Assembly: GCA_023430625.1 (NCBI GenBank)
Contig: JAEZAA010000199.1
Span: 1 to 25,732, forward strand
From: Pseudomonadota bacterium
Lineage (GTDB): Bacteria > Pseudomonadota > Gammaproteobacteria > Pseudomonadales > Oleiphilaceae
Length of the DNA: 25,732 nucleotides
Direction of reading: 5' to 3'
The stretch's first letter is position 1, and each line of letters begins with the position of its first letter. The notes under the pieces are model-generated. The model was not told the origin of the DNA. It ran no database searches and saw only the letters and a program-made list of their open reading frames with translations. The position numbers and the translations under genes are program-made. This document shows, piece after piece, positions 9,162 to 16,082 of the stretch.

Positions 9162-10025
9162 TCAGTACCAGGGCTCCTGCGGGTCCTCATCAGGCTTGGC
9201 CCGTCGGCGGGCGGCTTCCTCCTGTACATCCTCGATCACCTTCAGCAGGCCGTCCACATCGGCCTGGTTCTCCGCTTCCGCAAACTGGCCGGTCAAGGCA
9301 ACTTCCGGATGCAGCTCGCCGTGCTCGAACAGGTGCCAGATCTCCTGGCCATAGCGGGTCGCCCGCAGTTCGGGGGCGAACTGGCTGAAGTAGTTGGTCA
9401 TATTGTCCACGTCGCGCTGCAGCATGCGGCTGGCATGGTTGTTCCCCGCCGCATCCACAGCCTGCGGCAGATCGATGATGACCGGGCCGCTGGTATCCAC
9501 CAGCACGTTGAATTCCGACAGGTCCCCATGCACGAGACCCGCACAGAGCATTTTCACGATCTGGCGAATCAGGAAACCATGGAACTCACGGGCCTCCTCC
9601 GGCGACAGATCGATGTCATTGAGGCGCGGCGCGGCATTGCCGTCGGCATCCGCAATCAGCTCCATCAGCAGCACGCCATCGAAGAATCCATAGGGTTGCG
9701 GCACCCGCACGCCAGCATCGGCCAAGCGGTAGAGGGCGTCCACCTCGGCGGTCTGCCAGGCCTGTTCCTGCTCCTGGCGGCCGAAGCGGGAGCGCTTCTC
9801 CATGGCGCGGGCCTGGCGGCTGTTGCGCACCTTGCGGCCTTCCTGGTAATGCACGGCCTGCTTGAAACTACGCTGCTTGGCGTCCTTGTACACCTTGGCG
9901 CAGCGAATCTCGCGGCCACAGCGCACCACATAGACCGTGGCTTCCTTGCCGCTTTTGAGCTGGCGCAGCACATCGTCGATGATGCCGTCTTCCACCAGAG
10001 GTTCGATGCTTTTCGGGATCTTCAT
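9162..10025 (-). CDS. RIO1-family atypical serine protein kinase
   Basis: This is a 287-residue RIO-type kinase. Visible elements are the flexible P-loop SGKEATVYV (25-33), the ATP-binding Lys in CAKVYK (about 44), the catalytic loop LVHGDLSEFNVLV with HGD and Asn (about 165-174), and the metal-binding Asp in VIIDLPQAVD (about 181). All key residues are present, so it should be active. The C-terminal 50 residues are acidic and charged. In archaea and eukaryotes RIO kinases act in ribosome maturation; in bacteria a few homologues are known Ser kinases, but cellular targets are poorly defined. Its ATG lies 6 bp after the rhlE stop on the same strand with only a weak Shine-Dalgarno sequence, so it is probably translated from the rhlE message. 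This links it to RNA helicase function (inference). Confidence 0.9.
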   Translation of the reverse strand: MKIPKSIEPLVEDGIIDDVLRQLKSGKEATVYVVRCGREIRCAKVYKDAKQRSFKQAVHYQEGRKVRNSRQARAMEKRSRFGRQEQEQAWQTAEVDALYRLADAGVRVPQPYGFFDGVLLMELIADADGNAAPRLNDIDLSPEEAREFHGFLIRQIVKMLCAGLVHGDLSEFNVLVDTSGPVIIDLPQAVDAAGNNHASRMLQRDVDNMTNYFSQFAPELRATRYGQEIWHLFEHGELHPEVALTGQFAEAENQADVDGLLKVIEDVQEEAARRRAKPDEDPQEPWY

Positions 10026-10031
10026 TCAGGG

Positions 10032-11678
10032 TTAACTGCCGCTCTTGGGTTTCGATGAGGACGGTTGCGCCGGCCGACTGCGGGGACGGCGGGCGGATTC
10101 TTTGGCTGCAGGTTTCTCCGAGGCGAAACGACCTGCTGATGAGTTTCCTGCAGGCTTGCCGGGACGTGACCGGGCCGGTGCGTCCGGGCGAGCCCTGCGC
10201 GTCTTTTTCTCGCCATCCGGGCGGGGCTTCGTCTCACCATCCTGACGGGGCTTGGTCTTACCATCTTGGCTGGTTTTGGGCTTGGCGTCCCCTTTAGCGG
10301 GCTTGCTGGCGGCAGGCACTGGCGCCGCGTCACCACGGGCCTTACGGCCACCGCTGGACGGATTCGCCTTGTCCTTTCCGGGACTGCGACTGGCTTTGTC
10401 TGGGCTGCGCGTGCCTTTGCCCTTGGTGCCCGTTTTGGCCTTGGCCCCCTTGGCGGTGGCCTTGAGCTTGGACTTCTTGGGTTTCTTCGGCTTTTTCGCT
10501 TTCTTCACCGGCGCTGTGGGCGAGGGTGATTCCGGCACGACGTGGTCAGGCTCGAAGCCCTTGATCTCGTCCCGGGTCAGGCGCTTGCGGATCAGGCGCT
10601 CGATAGCCCGCAACTGGCCCACTTCGTCCGCGCTCACCAAGGAAATGGCGCGGCCCTTGGAGCCGGCGCGACCGGTGCGGCCGATCCGGTGTACATAATC
10701 TTCCGGGACCTGCGGCAGGTCGAAATTCACCACCTGGGGCAACTGCTCGATATCCAGACCTCGGGCCGCCACGTCGGTGGCGATCAGCACGGAGACGCGG
10801 CCTTTCTTGAACTCAGCCAGCGCCTTGGCGCGCCAGCCCTGGCTCATGTCGCCGTGGAAGGCGGAGGCGCGGATGCCATCGCGGCTCAATTCGTTGACCA
10901 ACTGGTCGGCACTGCGCTTGGTGCGCACGAACACCAGTACCTGGCGCCAGTCGCGGGTGCGGATCAGGTGGCTGAGCAGCTCGCCCTTGCGCTTCTTGTC
11001 GACGGGGTGCAGCCACTGCTGCACGGTGTCGGCGGTGGCATTGCGGGGGCTGATGTCGATGGTTTCTGGATTCTGCAGAAAGCCCTGCGCCAGCTCGCGG
11101 ATGGCGCTGGAGAAGGTGGCCGAGAACAGCAGGTTCTGGCGCTGCGCCGGCAGCAGGTCGAGGATCTCCTGGATATCGCTGATAAAGCCCAGATCCAGCA
11201 TCCGGTCGGCTTCGTCCAGCACCAGAAACTGCAGGCTTTCGAAACGCACTGCGTTCTTGCGGTACAGGTCCATGAGACGTCCTGGCGTGGCCACCAGCAC
11301 ATCGACCCCGCGGCGCAGCTTCATCATCTGCGGGTTGATGGCAACGCCGCCATAGGCCACGGCCGTCTTGAGGCGCAGCTGGCTGCCATACTGCACAAAG
11401 CTGTCATGCACTTGGATCGCCAGCTCCCGGGTGGGCGCCAGGATCAGGGCGCGGGCCTGGTTGCTGCCGACCGCCGGGCCAGCAGCCAGGCGTTCCAGCA
11501 TGGGCAGGGCGAAGCCCGCGGTCTTGCCGGTGCCGGTTTGGGCGGCGGCCATCAGGTCGCGACCGGCCAGAATGGCGGGAATGGCCTGGGCCTGGATCGG
11601 GGTTGGCGTGCTGTAGCCCTTTTCGTTCAGGGCAGCCAGAAGGGGCTCGGACAAGCCGAGAGAGGCAAAGGATGTCAT
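10032..11678 (-). CDS. rhlE: RhlE-type DEAD-box ATP-dependent RNA helicase
   Basis: This 548-residue cytoplasmic RNA helicase has all the DEAD-box motifs in order: Q motif YSTPTPIQAQAIP, AQTGTGKT (about 45), PTRELA, TPGR, DEAD (about 154), SAT, LIATDVAARGLDI and HRIGRTGRAG (about 329). RhlE proteins act in ribosome assembly and RNA decay. After residue 383 the protein is a low-complexity, highly basic tail of about 165 residues rich in Lys, Pro, Ser, Ala and Arg, with degenerate repeats such as QDGKTKPRQDGETKPRPDG. It probably binds RNA non-specifically. I choose the ATG at 11678; the longer frame uses TTG at 11687. No clear Shine-Dalgarno sequence is seen. The RIO kinase follows after 6 bp, so the two are likely an operon. 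Confidence 0.93.
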   Translation of the reverse strand: MTSFASLGLSEPLLAALNEKGYSTPTPIQAQAIPAILAGRDLMAAAQTGTGKTAGFALPMLERLAAGPAVGSNQARALILAPTRELAIQVHDSFVQYGSQLRLKTAVAYGGVAINPQMMKLRRGVDVLVATPGRLMDLYRKNAVRFESLQFLVLDEADRMLDLGFISDIQEILDLLPAQRQNLLFSATFSSAIRELAQGFLQNPETIDISPRNATADTVQQWLHPVDKKRKGELLSHLIRTRDWRQVLVFVRTKRSADQLVNELSRDGIRASAFHGDMSQGWRAKALAEFKKGRVSVLIATDVAARGLDIEQLPQVVNFDLPQVPEDYVHRIGRTGRAGSKGRAISLVSADEVGQLRAIERLIRKRLTRDEIKGFEPDHVVPESPSPTAPVKKAKKPKKPKKSKLKATAKGAKAKTGTKGKGTRSPDKASRSPGKDKANPSSGGRKARGDAAPVPAASKPAKGDAKPKTSQDGKTKPRQDGETKPRPDGEKKTRRARPDAPARSRPGKPAGNSSAGRFASEKPAAKESARRPRSRPAQPSSSKPKSGS

Positions 11679-11741
11679 CGAATTCAACTAATCAGGCTCT
11701 GTAAGGATTCGGCTCGTAATACGCCGGTGAGGTAACAGCAC

Positions 11742-11771
11742 CGGGCTCGAGGGTTAAGAGATCGGGCTCGA
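11742..11771. repeat. Two direct copies of CGGGCTCGA, 21 bp apart
   Basis: CGGGCTCGA occurs at 11742-11750 and 11763-11771, a period of two helical turns, in the 178-bp gap between the slipin stop and the rhlE start. A shorter relative, CGGCTCG, lies near 11710. The spacing would suit a protein binding one DNA face upstream of rhlE, but the regulator is unknown. A perfect 12-bp palindrome, GCGGCGCGCCGC (11782-11793), sits next to it. Confidence 0.35.
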
Positions 11772-11856
11772 CAGGGACGCGGCGGCGCGCCGCGACGGAG
11801 TATCTCTCGGAGCGCGCAGAATACAGGAAATCCGAGGCGGGGACGAGAGTGGGCGG

Positions 11857-12618
11857 TTAATCTTTAGCCACGTCCCTTTTAGCGGTTTCATAGGCCTTCA
11901 GCAGATCCATGGGCAAGGGAAACACGATGGTGTTGGATTTGTCGCCCGCGATCTCCGTCAGGGTGGCCAGATACCGCAACTGAATCGCCTGAGGCTGCTG
12001 CGCCAGGATCGCCGCGGCTTCCTGCAGTTTCCGAGAGGACTCCAGTTCGCCGGCGGCGTGAATGACCTTGGCGCGCCGCACCCGCTCCGCCTCCGCCTGA
12101 CGGGCAATGGCCCGCACCATCTGCTCGTCCAGGTCCACGTGCTTGAGCTCCACGTTGGCCACCTTGATGCCCCAGGCTTCGGTCTGCACGTCGAGAATGC
12201 GCTGGATATCGTTGTTGAGGGTTTCCCGCTCCGACAGCATTTCATCCAGTTCGTGCTGGCCCAGCACCGAACGCAGCGTGGTTTGGGCCAGCTGGCTGGT
12301 GGCTTCCTGGAAGTTCTCCACGTTGATCACCGCCTTCTGGGCGTCCATCACCCGGTAATAGAGCACCGCGTTGACCTTGACCGAGACGTTGTCCTTGGAA
12401 ATCACGTCCTGGGTCGGCACATCCATCACCACGGTGCGCAGATCCACCCGCACCATCTGCTGCACACCCGGAATCAGCAGGATGAGGCCTGGCCCCTTGA
12501 CCCGGTGGAAGCGGCCCAGCATGAAGACCACCGCCCGCTCGTATTCGCGGATGATGCGAAAGGTGCTGATCAGGATCGCGACCAGCAAGGCCAGCGCGAC
12601 CGATACCATGTAACTCAT
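11857..12618 (-). CDS. Slipin (stomatin/prohibitin/SPFH family) membrane protein
   Basis: This is a 253-residue membrane-anchored SPFH protein that forms oligomers in the inner membrane and partners NfeD-type proteases. An N-terminal hydrophobic anchor (about residues 3-20) is followed by the band-7 domain with YERAVVFMLGRFHRVKGPGL, VMDVPTQDVISKDNVSVKV, LRSVLGQHELDEMLSERE and an Ala/Glu-rich helical stretch (RQAEAERVRRAKVIHAAGE). The length matches bacterial slipins. The start is the ATG at 12618, whose ATGA overlaps the NfeD stop, with GGAG about 11 nt upstream. A longer frame running to 13092 only reads through the protease gene in another frame. The overlap implies translational coupling with the upstream protease. 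Confidence 0.93.
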   Translation of the reverse strand: MSYMVSVALALLVAILISTFRIIREYERAVVFMLGRFHRVKGPGLILLIPGVQQMVRVDLRTVVMDVPTQDVISKDNVSVKVNAVLYYRVMDAQKAVINVENFQEATSQLAQTTLRSVLGQHELDEMLSERETLNNDIQRILDVQTEAWGIKVANVELKHVDLDEQMVRAIARQAEAERVRRAKVIHAAGELESSRKLQEAAAILAQQPQAIQLRYLATLTEIAGDKSNTIVFPLPMDLLKAYETAKRDVAKD

Positions 12619-14105
12619 GAGTCTGTCTCCACCTGTAGGGTTAAGCCGTCGACGGCGATGATCCGTACCCGCTCGCCACGTCGCACCGGTTTGTTGCTGC
12701 GTGCCTGCCAGGTCTCCCCTTGGGTCCGCACGCGGCCGATCTGGTCGAAGTCTTCCAATGCCTCTGCGGTGCTGCCCACCATGGCCTCCATGCCCGTCAC
12801 CACCCGGTGGCGCCGTGCCTTCAAGGCCAGATGCAGGACCACCGTCAGCACCAGCACCGACACCAAGGTGACGGCCGCGATCACCTGCCAGGCAATCTGA
12901 AATGCTGGCAGATCCGTGTCCATCAAGAGTACTGAACCCATGACGAAGGCGGCCGCGCCGCCCAGTCCCAGCACCCCGAAACTGGGCGCAAAGGCCTCCG
13001 CCACCATCAGCGCCAACCCCAACAGGATCAGGCCCAGCCCGACATAGCTGACGGGCAGCATCTGCAGGGCATAAAGGCCCAGCAGCAGGCAAATGCCGCC
13101 CAGAATGCCGGGAAAGCCCATGCCCGGGTTGTAGAACTCCAGGATCAGCCCGTAGATGCCGATCAACATCAGGATGTAAGCCACACTGGGGTCGGTAATG
13201 ACGGCGAGGAACTGGCTGCGCCAGTCGGGTTCCAGCGCGTTCAGGGCATAGGGTTGCAACGCCAGGCGCCGGGTTTCGCCGTTCAGGGTAACCTCGCGCC
13301 CGTCCAGTTGAGCGAGCAGGTCGTCCATATCGCTGGCAACCAGGTCTATGACGTTGAGGCGCAGGGCCTCATTGGCCTCGATATTGGTGGCATCCCGCAC
13401 GGCGGATTCTGCCCAGTCGGCATTGCGGGCCCGCAAGTCGGCCAATCCCCGGATATAGGCCACCGCATCGTTGATCTGTTTGCGTTCCATGGTGGAAAGC
13501 TGATCTGGGCGGTCTTTAGGAGAGCTTCTTTTATCAGGATCGCCGGTATCTGGCTGGGCATTCGGATCGTCGGCTTCGTCGCCAGGTGATGGCGCCGGAT
13601 TCTGGGGCTGGGCGCCCGGGCCGCCAATGGCCACCGGCGTGGCGGAACCAAGATTAGTGGCCGGCGCCATGGCCGCCACATGGGAGGCGTACAGAATGTA
13701 GGTGCCGGCACTGGCGGCTCGGGAGCCTTGCGGGGCGACGTAGGTGACCACCGGCACGGGGGAGGCCAGGATGGCCTGAATGATATCGCGCATGGCCTTG
13801 TCGAGGCCGCCAGGCGTGTTGAGGATGAGGACGAACAGATCGGCGGAGGCTGTCTGGGCGTCTGCCAATGAGCGGATGATCAGGTCGCTGCTGGCCGGTC
13901 CGATGGCGCCTTGGACTGACAGGGTCCAGACCTGGGCCGGCTCGCGGGTGCTGGACTCCGTTTGCGACCAGGCCTGCCCCGGCACCAGGGTGGCCCCCGT
14001 CAGGATGACAGCGATTAGCCCGGCGACCGCCAGCCAAAGGCCGCAGGGCGTGCGAGGTAGAGGCGCCCATGTCCGGCGCGTCGGCTGTATCGCCCCATCG
14101 TCCAT
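12615..14105 (-). CDS. NfeD-family membrane-bound serine protease
   Basis: This is a 496-residue NfeD1b-type protein. After a membrane-spanning or signal segment (about 22-47), the ClpP-like protease domain has NTPGG for the oxyanion region, the nucleophile Ser in RAASAGTYIL (about 131) and the general-base Lys in TMERKQIND (about 207). A Pro/Asp-rich insert of about 45 residues lies between Ser and Lys, as in many proteobacterial members. Four or five transmembrane helices follow (about 300-435), and a C-terminal NfeD OB-fold domain (about 440-496) ends QVETDS. Homologues cleave hydrophobic C-terminal stretches of stomatin-type partners, and the slipin gene overlaps its stop by 4 bp. The ATG at 14105 has a weak GGGA upstream. 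The full pair suggests a membrane quality-control module. Confidence 0.93.
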   Translation of the reverse strand: MDDGAIQPTRRTWAPLPRTPCGLWLAVAGLIAVILTGATLVPGQAWSQTESSTREPAQVWTLSVQGAIGPASSDLIIRSLADAQTASADLFVLILNTPGGLDKAMRDIIQAILASPVPVVTYVAPQGSRAASAGTYILYASHVAAMAPATNLGSATPVAIGGPGAQPQNPAPSPGDEADDPNAQPDTGDPDKRSSPKDRPDQLSTMERKQINDAVAYIRGLADLRARNADWAESAVRDATNIEANEALRLNVIDLVASDMDDLLAQLDGREVTLNGETRRLALQPYALNALEPDWRSQFLAVITDPSVAYILMLIGIYGLILEFYNPGMGFPGILGGICLLLGLYALQMLPVSYVGLGLILLGLALMVAEAFAPSFGVLGLGGAAAFVMGSVLLMDTDLPAFQIAWQVIAAVTLVSVLVLTVVLHLALKARRHRVVTGMEAMVGSTAEALEDFDQIGRVRTQGETWQARSNKPVRRGERVRIIAVDGLTLQVETDS

Positions 14106-14205
14106 ATGGGTTCCCGTTATTACCGTGGCTTGTTTTGCCTGTCAGCTAACCCTAAATCTAAGGCTCGCTCCGACGCAGCACAACCAGGCTACAGGGGCCG
14201 GCGAG

Positions 14206-15885
14206 TTAGACGCCGGTCAGGCGGGCGTCCTCGGTGGTGGATAGTGGCACGGGCGTCAGATCCGTCTCGGTCACTGGGTCGGTGCCGACATCCGGGAGGT
14301 GTGACCAAAGCAGGGTGGCGATTCTGAGGATCTGCTGTGCAATGCGTTCCCAGGTGCCATAGAGAGACAGGCGATAGGCCACGCTGGCCGGGCTCTGCCC
14401 GTTCTGCTGCAGGCCCTGCAGCAGATGCGTGCGCAACTGCTGGCGAATCTGCTTCACGGTTGCCAGGCCCTCGGTCAACGCGCCGGCCTGCGATGGAGCG
14501 CCTTCGGCGTTGGCCAGCAAGGACTCCAGTGCCGCGGTGAGTTGCTGCCAGAGCTCCACATCGTCCCGTTCCAGAGCTTGAGAGGCCGACGGCGCCCGTT
14601 GCTGCACGGCGTCCAGCTCCTTCAGGAGTCCCTGTAAGCGGGCGCATTCCTGATGAGCCTGCAAGCTGTCCAGAAGGCGTTCGGACACCGCCGCGGAGAT
14701 CGCGCTCTGACCGACCCGGCTACTGAAATGAGAGATGGCCTCAAGCAGATTGCTGACGGAGGCATCCATCTCCGCGCTGGCGACCCTATTACTATTAAGG
14801 TGAGCGCGGGTCTGGGCGATCTGCTTGAGAAAGACCCGGCGCAGTTCGGACGAGAGCGCCGTCAACGCCATATCGGGAACGGCCAGGACGGTCTCGTCCA
14901 GATACTGGGGCCGGTCGGTCTGCACCTCACGTTGCCTGAACATGCCTTCGATCCGGTTCAGCAGAGGATCCGCCAAGGGCCACATCAGGACCAGGCCCAG
15001 GACGTTGAAGAGGGTATGGAACACCGCCAACTGCGCCGCCAGCGTATTCTGCGCAAGGCTATCGGCCAGCAGCGAGGTGATCCACCAGAGCGGCGCCAGC
15101 AGGATCAGCGCCACCACCGCAGTGGTCAGGTTAAAAGCCACATGGACCACCGCCAGGCGGCGGGCATTGGCGGTGGCGGCCAGCGACGCCAGTACCGCCG
15201 TTGAGGTGGAGCCCAGGTTGGCACCGATCACCAGGGCGGCACCAATCAAGGGGGACATCATTCCCTGCGCGGCCGCCGTGAGCACAATCGCCAGCGAGGC
15301 GGTGGAGGACTGCATGATGGTCGTGACCACCACGCCGCCCAGCACGGCCAGTGCGATGTTGACGGCGCCGCCCGCCGCCAGGGCGGAGACCGGGAGTAAT
15401 GAGCCGATGTCGGCAAAAGCATCCTTGAGGAGGTCGAGGCCGAGAAACAGCAGGCCGAAGCCGGCCAGGGCGGTGCCCAGATCGCCGGCGCGTTTACCGG
15501 ACGCCGCCAGGTGCAGGATGATGCCGATCCCGATCAGCGGCATGGACAGCAGTTCGACGTTCAGGTTCAGGCCGATCAGGGCGACGATCCAGGCGGTCAG
15601 CGTGGTGCCGACATTGCTCCCGAAAATCACCCAGGCGGCCTGACGTAATCCCAAAATTCCCGCATTGGAAAAGCCCAGCGCGGCGACCGTGACGGCGCCG
15701 GACGACTGCACCAGCGAGGTCAGAAGAAAGCCGCTGGTGGCGGCCCGTGCCCGGGTGGCGGTGGAGTGGGCAAGCCAGTGGCGCAGGGAGTCGCCCGCCG
15801 CCAGACGCAGCCCGTCCGTCATCATGCCCATGCCGAGCAGCAGCAGGCCCAGGCCGCCCAGGGTGAGGGAAAACATCGCCAACAT
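14206..15885 (-). CDS. Na/Pi cotransporter-family membrane protein with PhoU-like C-terminal region
   Basis: This 559-residue protein has two Na/Pi-cotransporter (NptA/PhoU-associated) repeats, each with the diagnostic QSS motif: SLVQSSGAVTVAAL and TIMQSSTASLAIVL. Also present are SNVGTTLTAW and ANLGSTSTAVLAS. About eight to ten hydrophobic helices occupy the first 300 residues. The last 240 residues are helical and charged, resembling the PhoU-like tail common in bacterial members. It should import phosphate, or act as an ion transporter sensing it. I place the start at the ATG at 15885, with GAGAGG 9 nt upstream. An ATG 48 nt earlier (15933) lies within a perfect TATAAT (15937-15932) and has no Shine-Dalgarno sequence. 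No pst or pho genes are nearby. Confidence 0.9.
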   Translation of the reverse strand: MLAMFSLTLGGLGLLLLGMGMMTDGLRLAAGDSLRHWLAHSTATRARAATSGFLLTSLVQSSGAVTVAALGFSNAGILGLRQAAWVIFGSNVGTTLTAWIVALIGLNLNVELLSMPLIGIGIILHLAASGKRAGDLGTALAGFGLLFLGLDLLKDAFADIGSLLPVSALAAGGAVNIALAVLGGVVVTTIMQSSTASLAIVLTAAAQGMMSPLIGAALVIGANLGSTSTAVLASLAATANARRLAVVHVAFNLTTAVVALILLAPLWWITSLLADSLAQNTLAAQLAVFHTLFNVLGLVLMWPLADPLLNRIEGMFRQREVQTDRPQYLDETVLAVPDMALTALSSELRRVFLKQIAQTRAHLNSNRVASAEMDASVSNLLEAISHFSSRVGQSAISAAVSERLLDSLQAHQECARLQGLLKELDAVQQRAPSASQALERDDVELWQQLTAALESLLANAEGAPSQAGALTEGLATVKQIRQQLRTHLLQGLQQNGQSPASVAYRLSLYGTWERIAQQILRIATLLWSHLPDVGTDPVTETDLTPVPLSTTEDARLTGV

Positions 15886-15931
15886 CTCGAAAAACCTCTC
15901 GGGTATCGTGGCTGGATCAATTGTGGTGGGC

Positions 15932-15960
15932 ATTATAGGCGAATCGGCCCGCTACGGGCC
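15932..15960 (-). promoter_or_regulatory. Promoter of the Na/Pi gene with an adjoining palindrome
   Basis: The minus strand has a consensus TATAAT at 15937-15932, giving a predicted start near 15925 and a leader of about 40 nt. Immediately upstream, GGCCCG-CTA-CGGGCC (15946-15960) forms a 6-bp inverted repeat where the spacer and -35 region should be. No good -35 is visible, so the palindrome may be an operator or simply the hairpin of an upstream transcript. Confidence 0.45.
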
Positions 15961-16082
15961 TTGATGCGGAGCAAGCTTTGCATCGCGCCTGGAGGAGCCG
16001 CTGAATCATCCGGCGTTGGCCGTCTTCACACCGCGGCGTTGGCGTGGCAGGTGGTGAGGTGGCTGGCCAACGGAGCCGCAGT

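Noticed and set aside
9147..10058. 303-codon open frame antisense to the RIO kinase
   Set aside because: Same reasoning: the kinase on the other strand has all its catalytic motifs.
10032..10530. Low-complexity DNA in the rhlE 3' region as a tandem repeat or CRISPR-like array
   Set aside because: The repetition is degenerate at DNA level and explained by the Lys/Pro/Ser-rich protein tail; there is no regular repeat and spacer pattern.
10542..11735. 397-codon open frame antisense to rhlE
   Set aside because: It lies fully opposite a complete DEAD-box helicase. Its His/Gln/Gly-rich composition is typical of the reverse complement of a GC-rich gene.
12619..13092. N-terminal extension of the slipin frame into the NfeD gene
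   Set aside because: The extension reads the protease gene out of frame, is Gly/Arg-rich and lacks sense as protein; the ATG at 12618 has the ribosome site and overlaps the NfeD stop.
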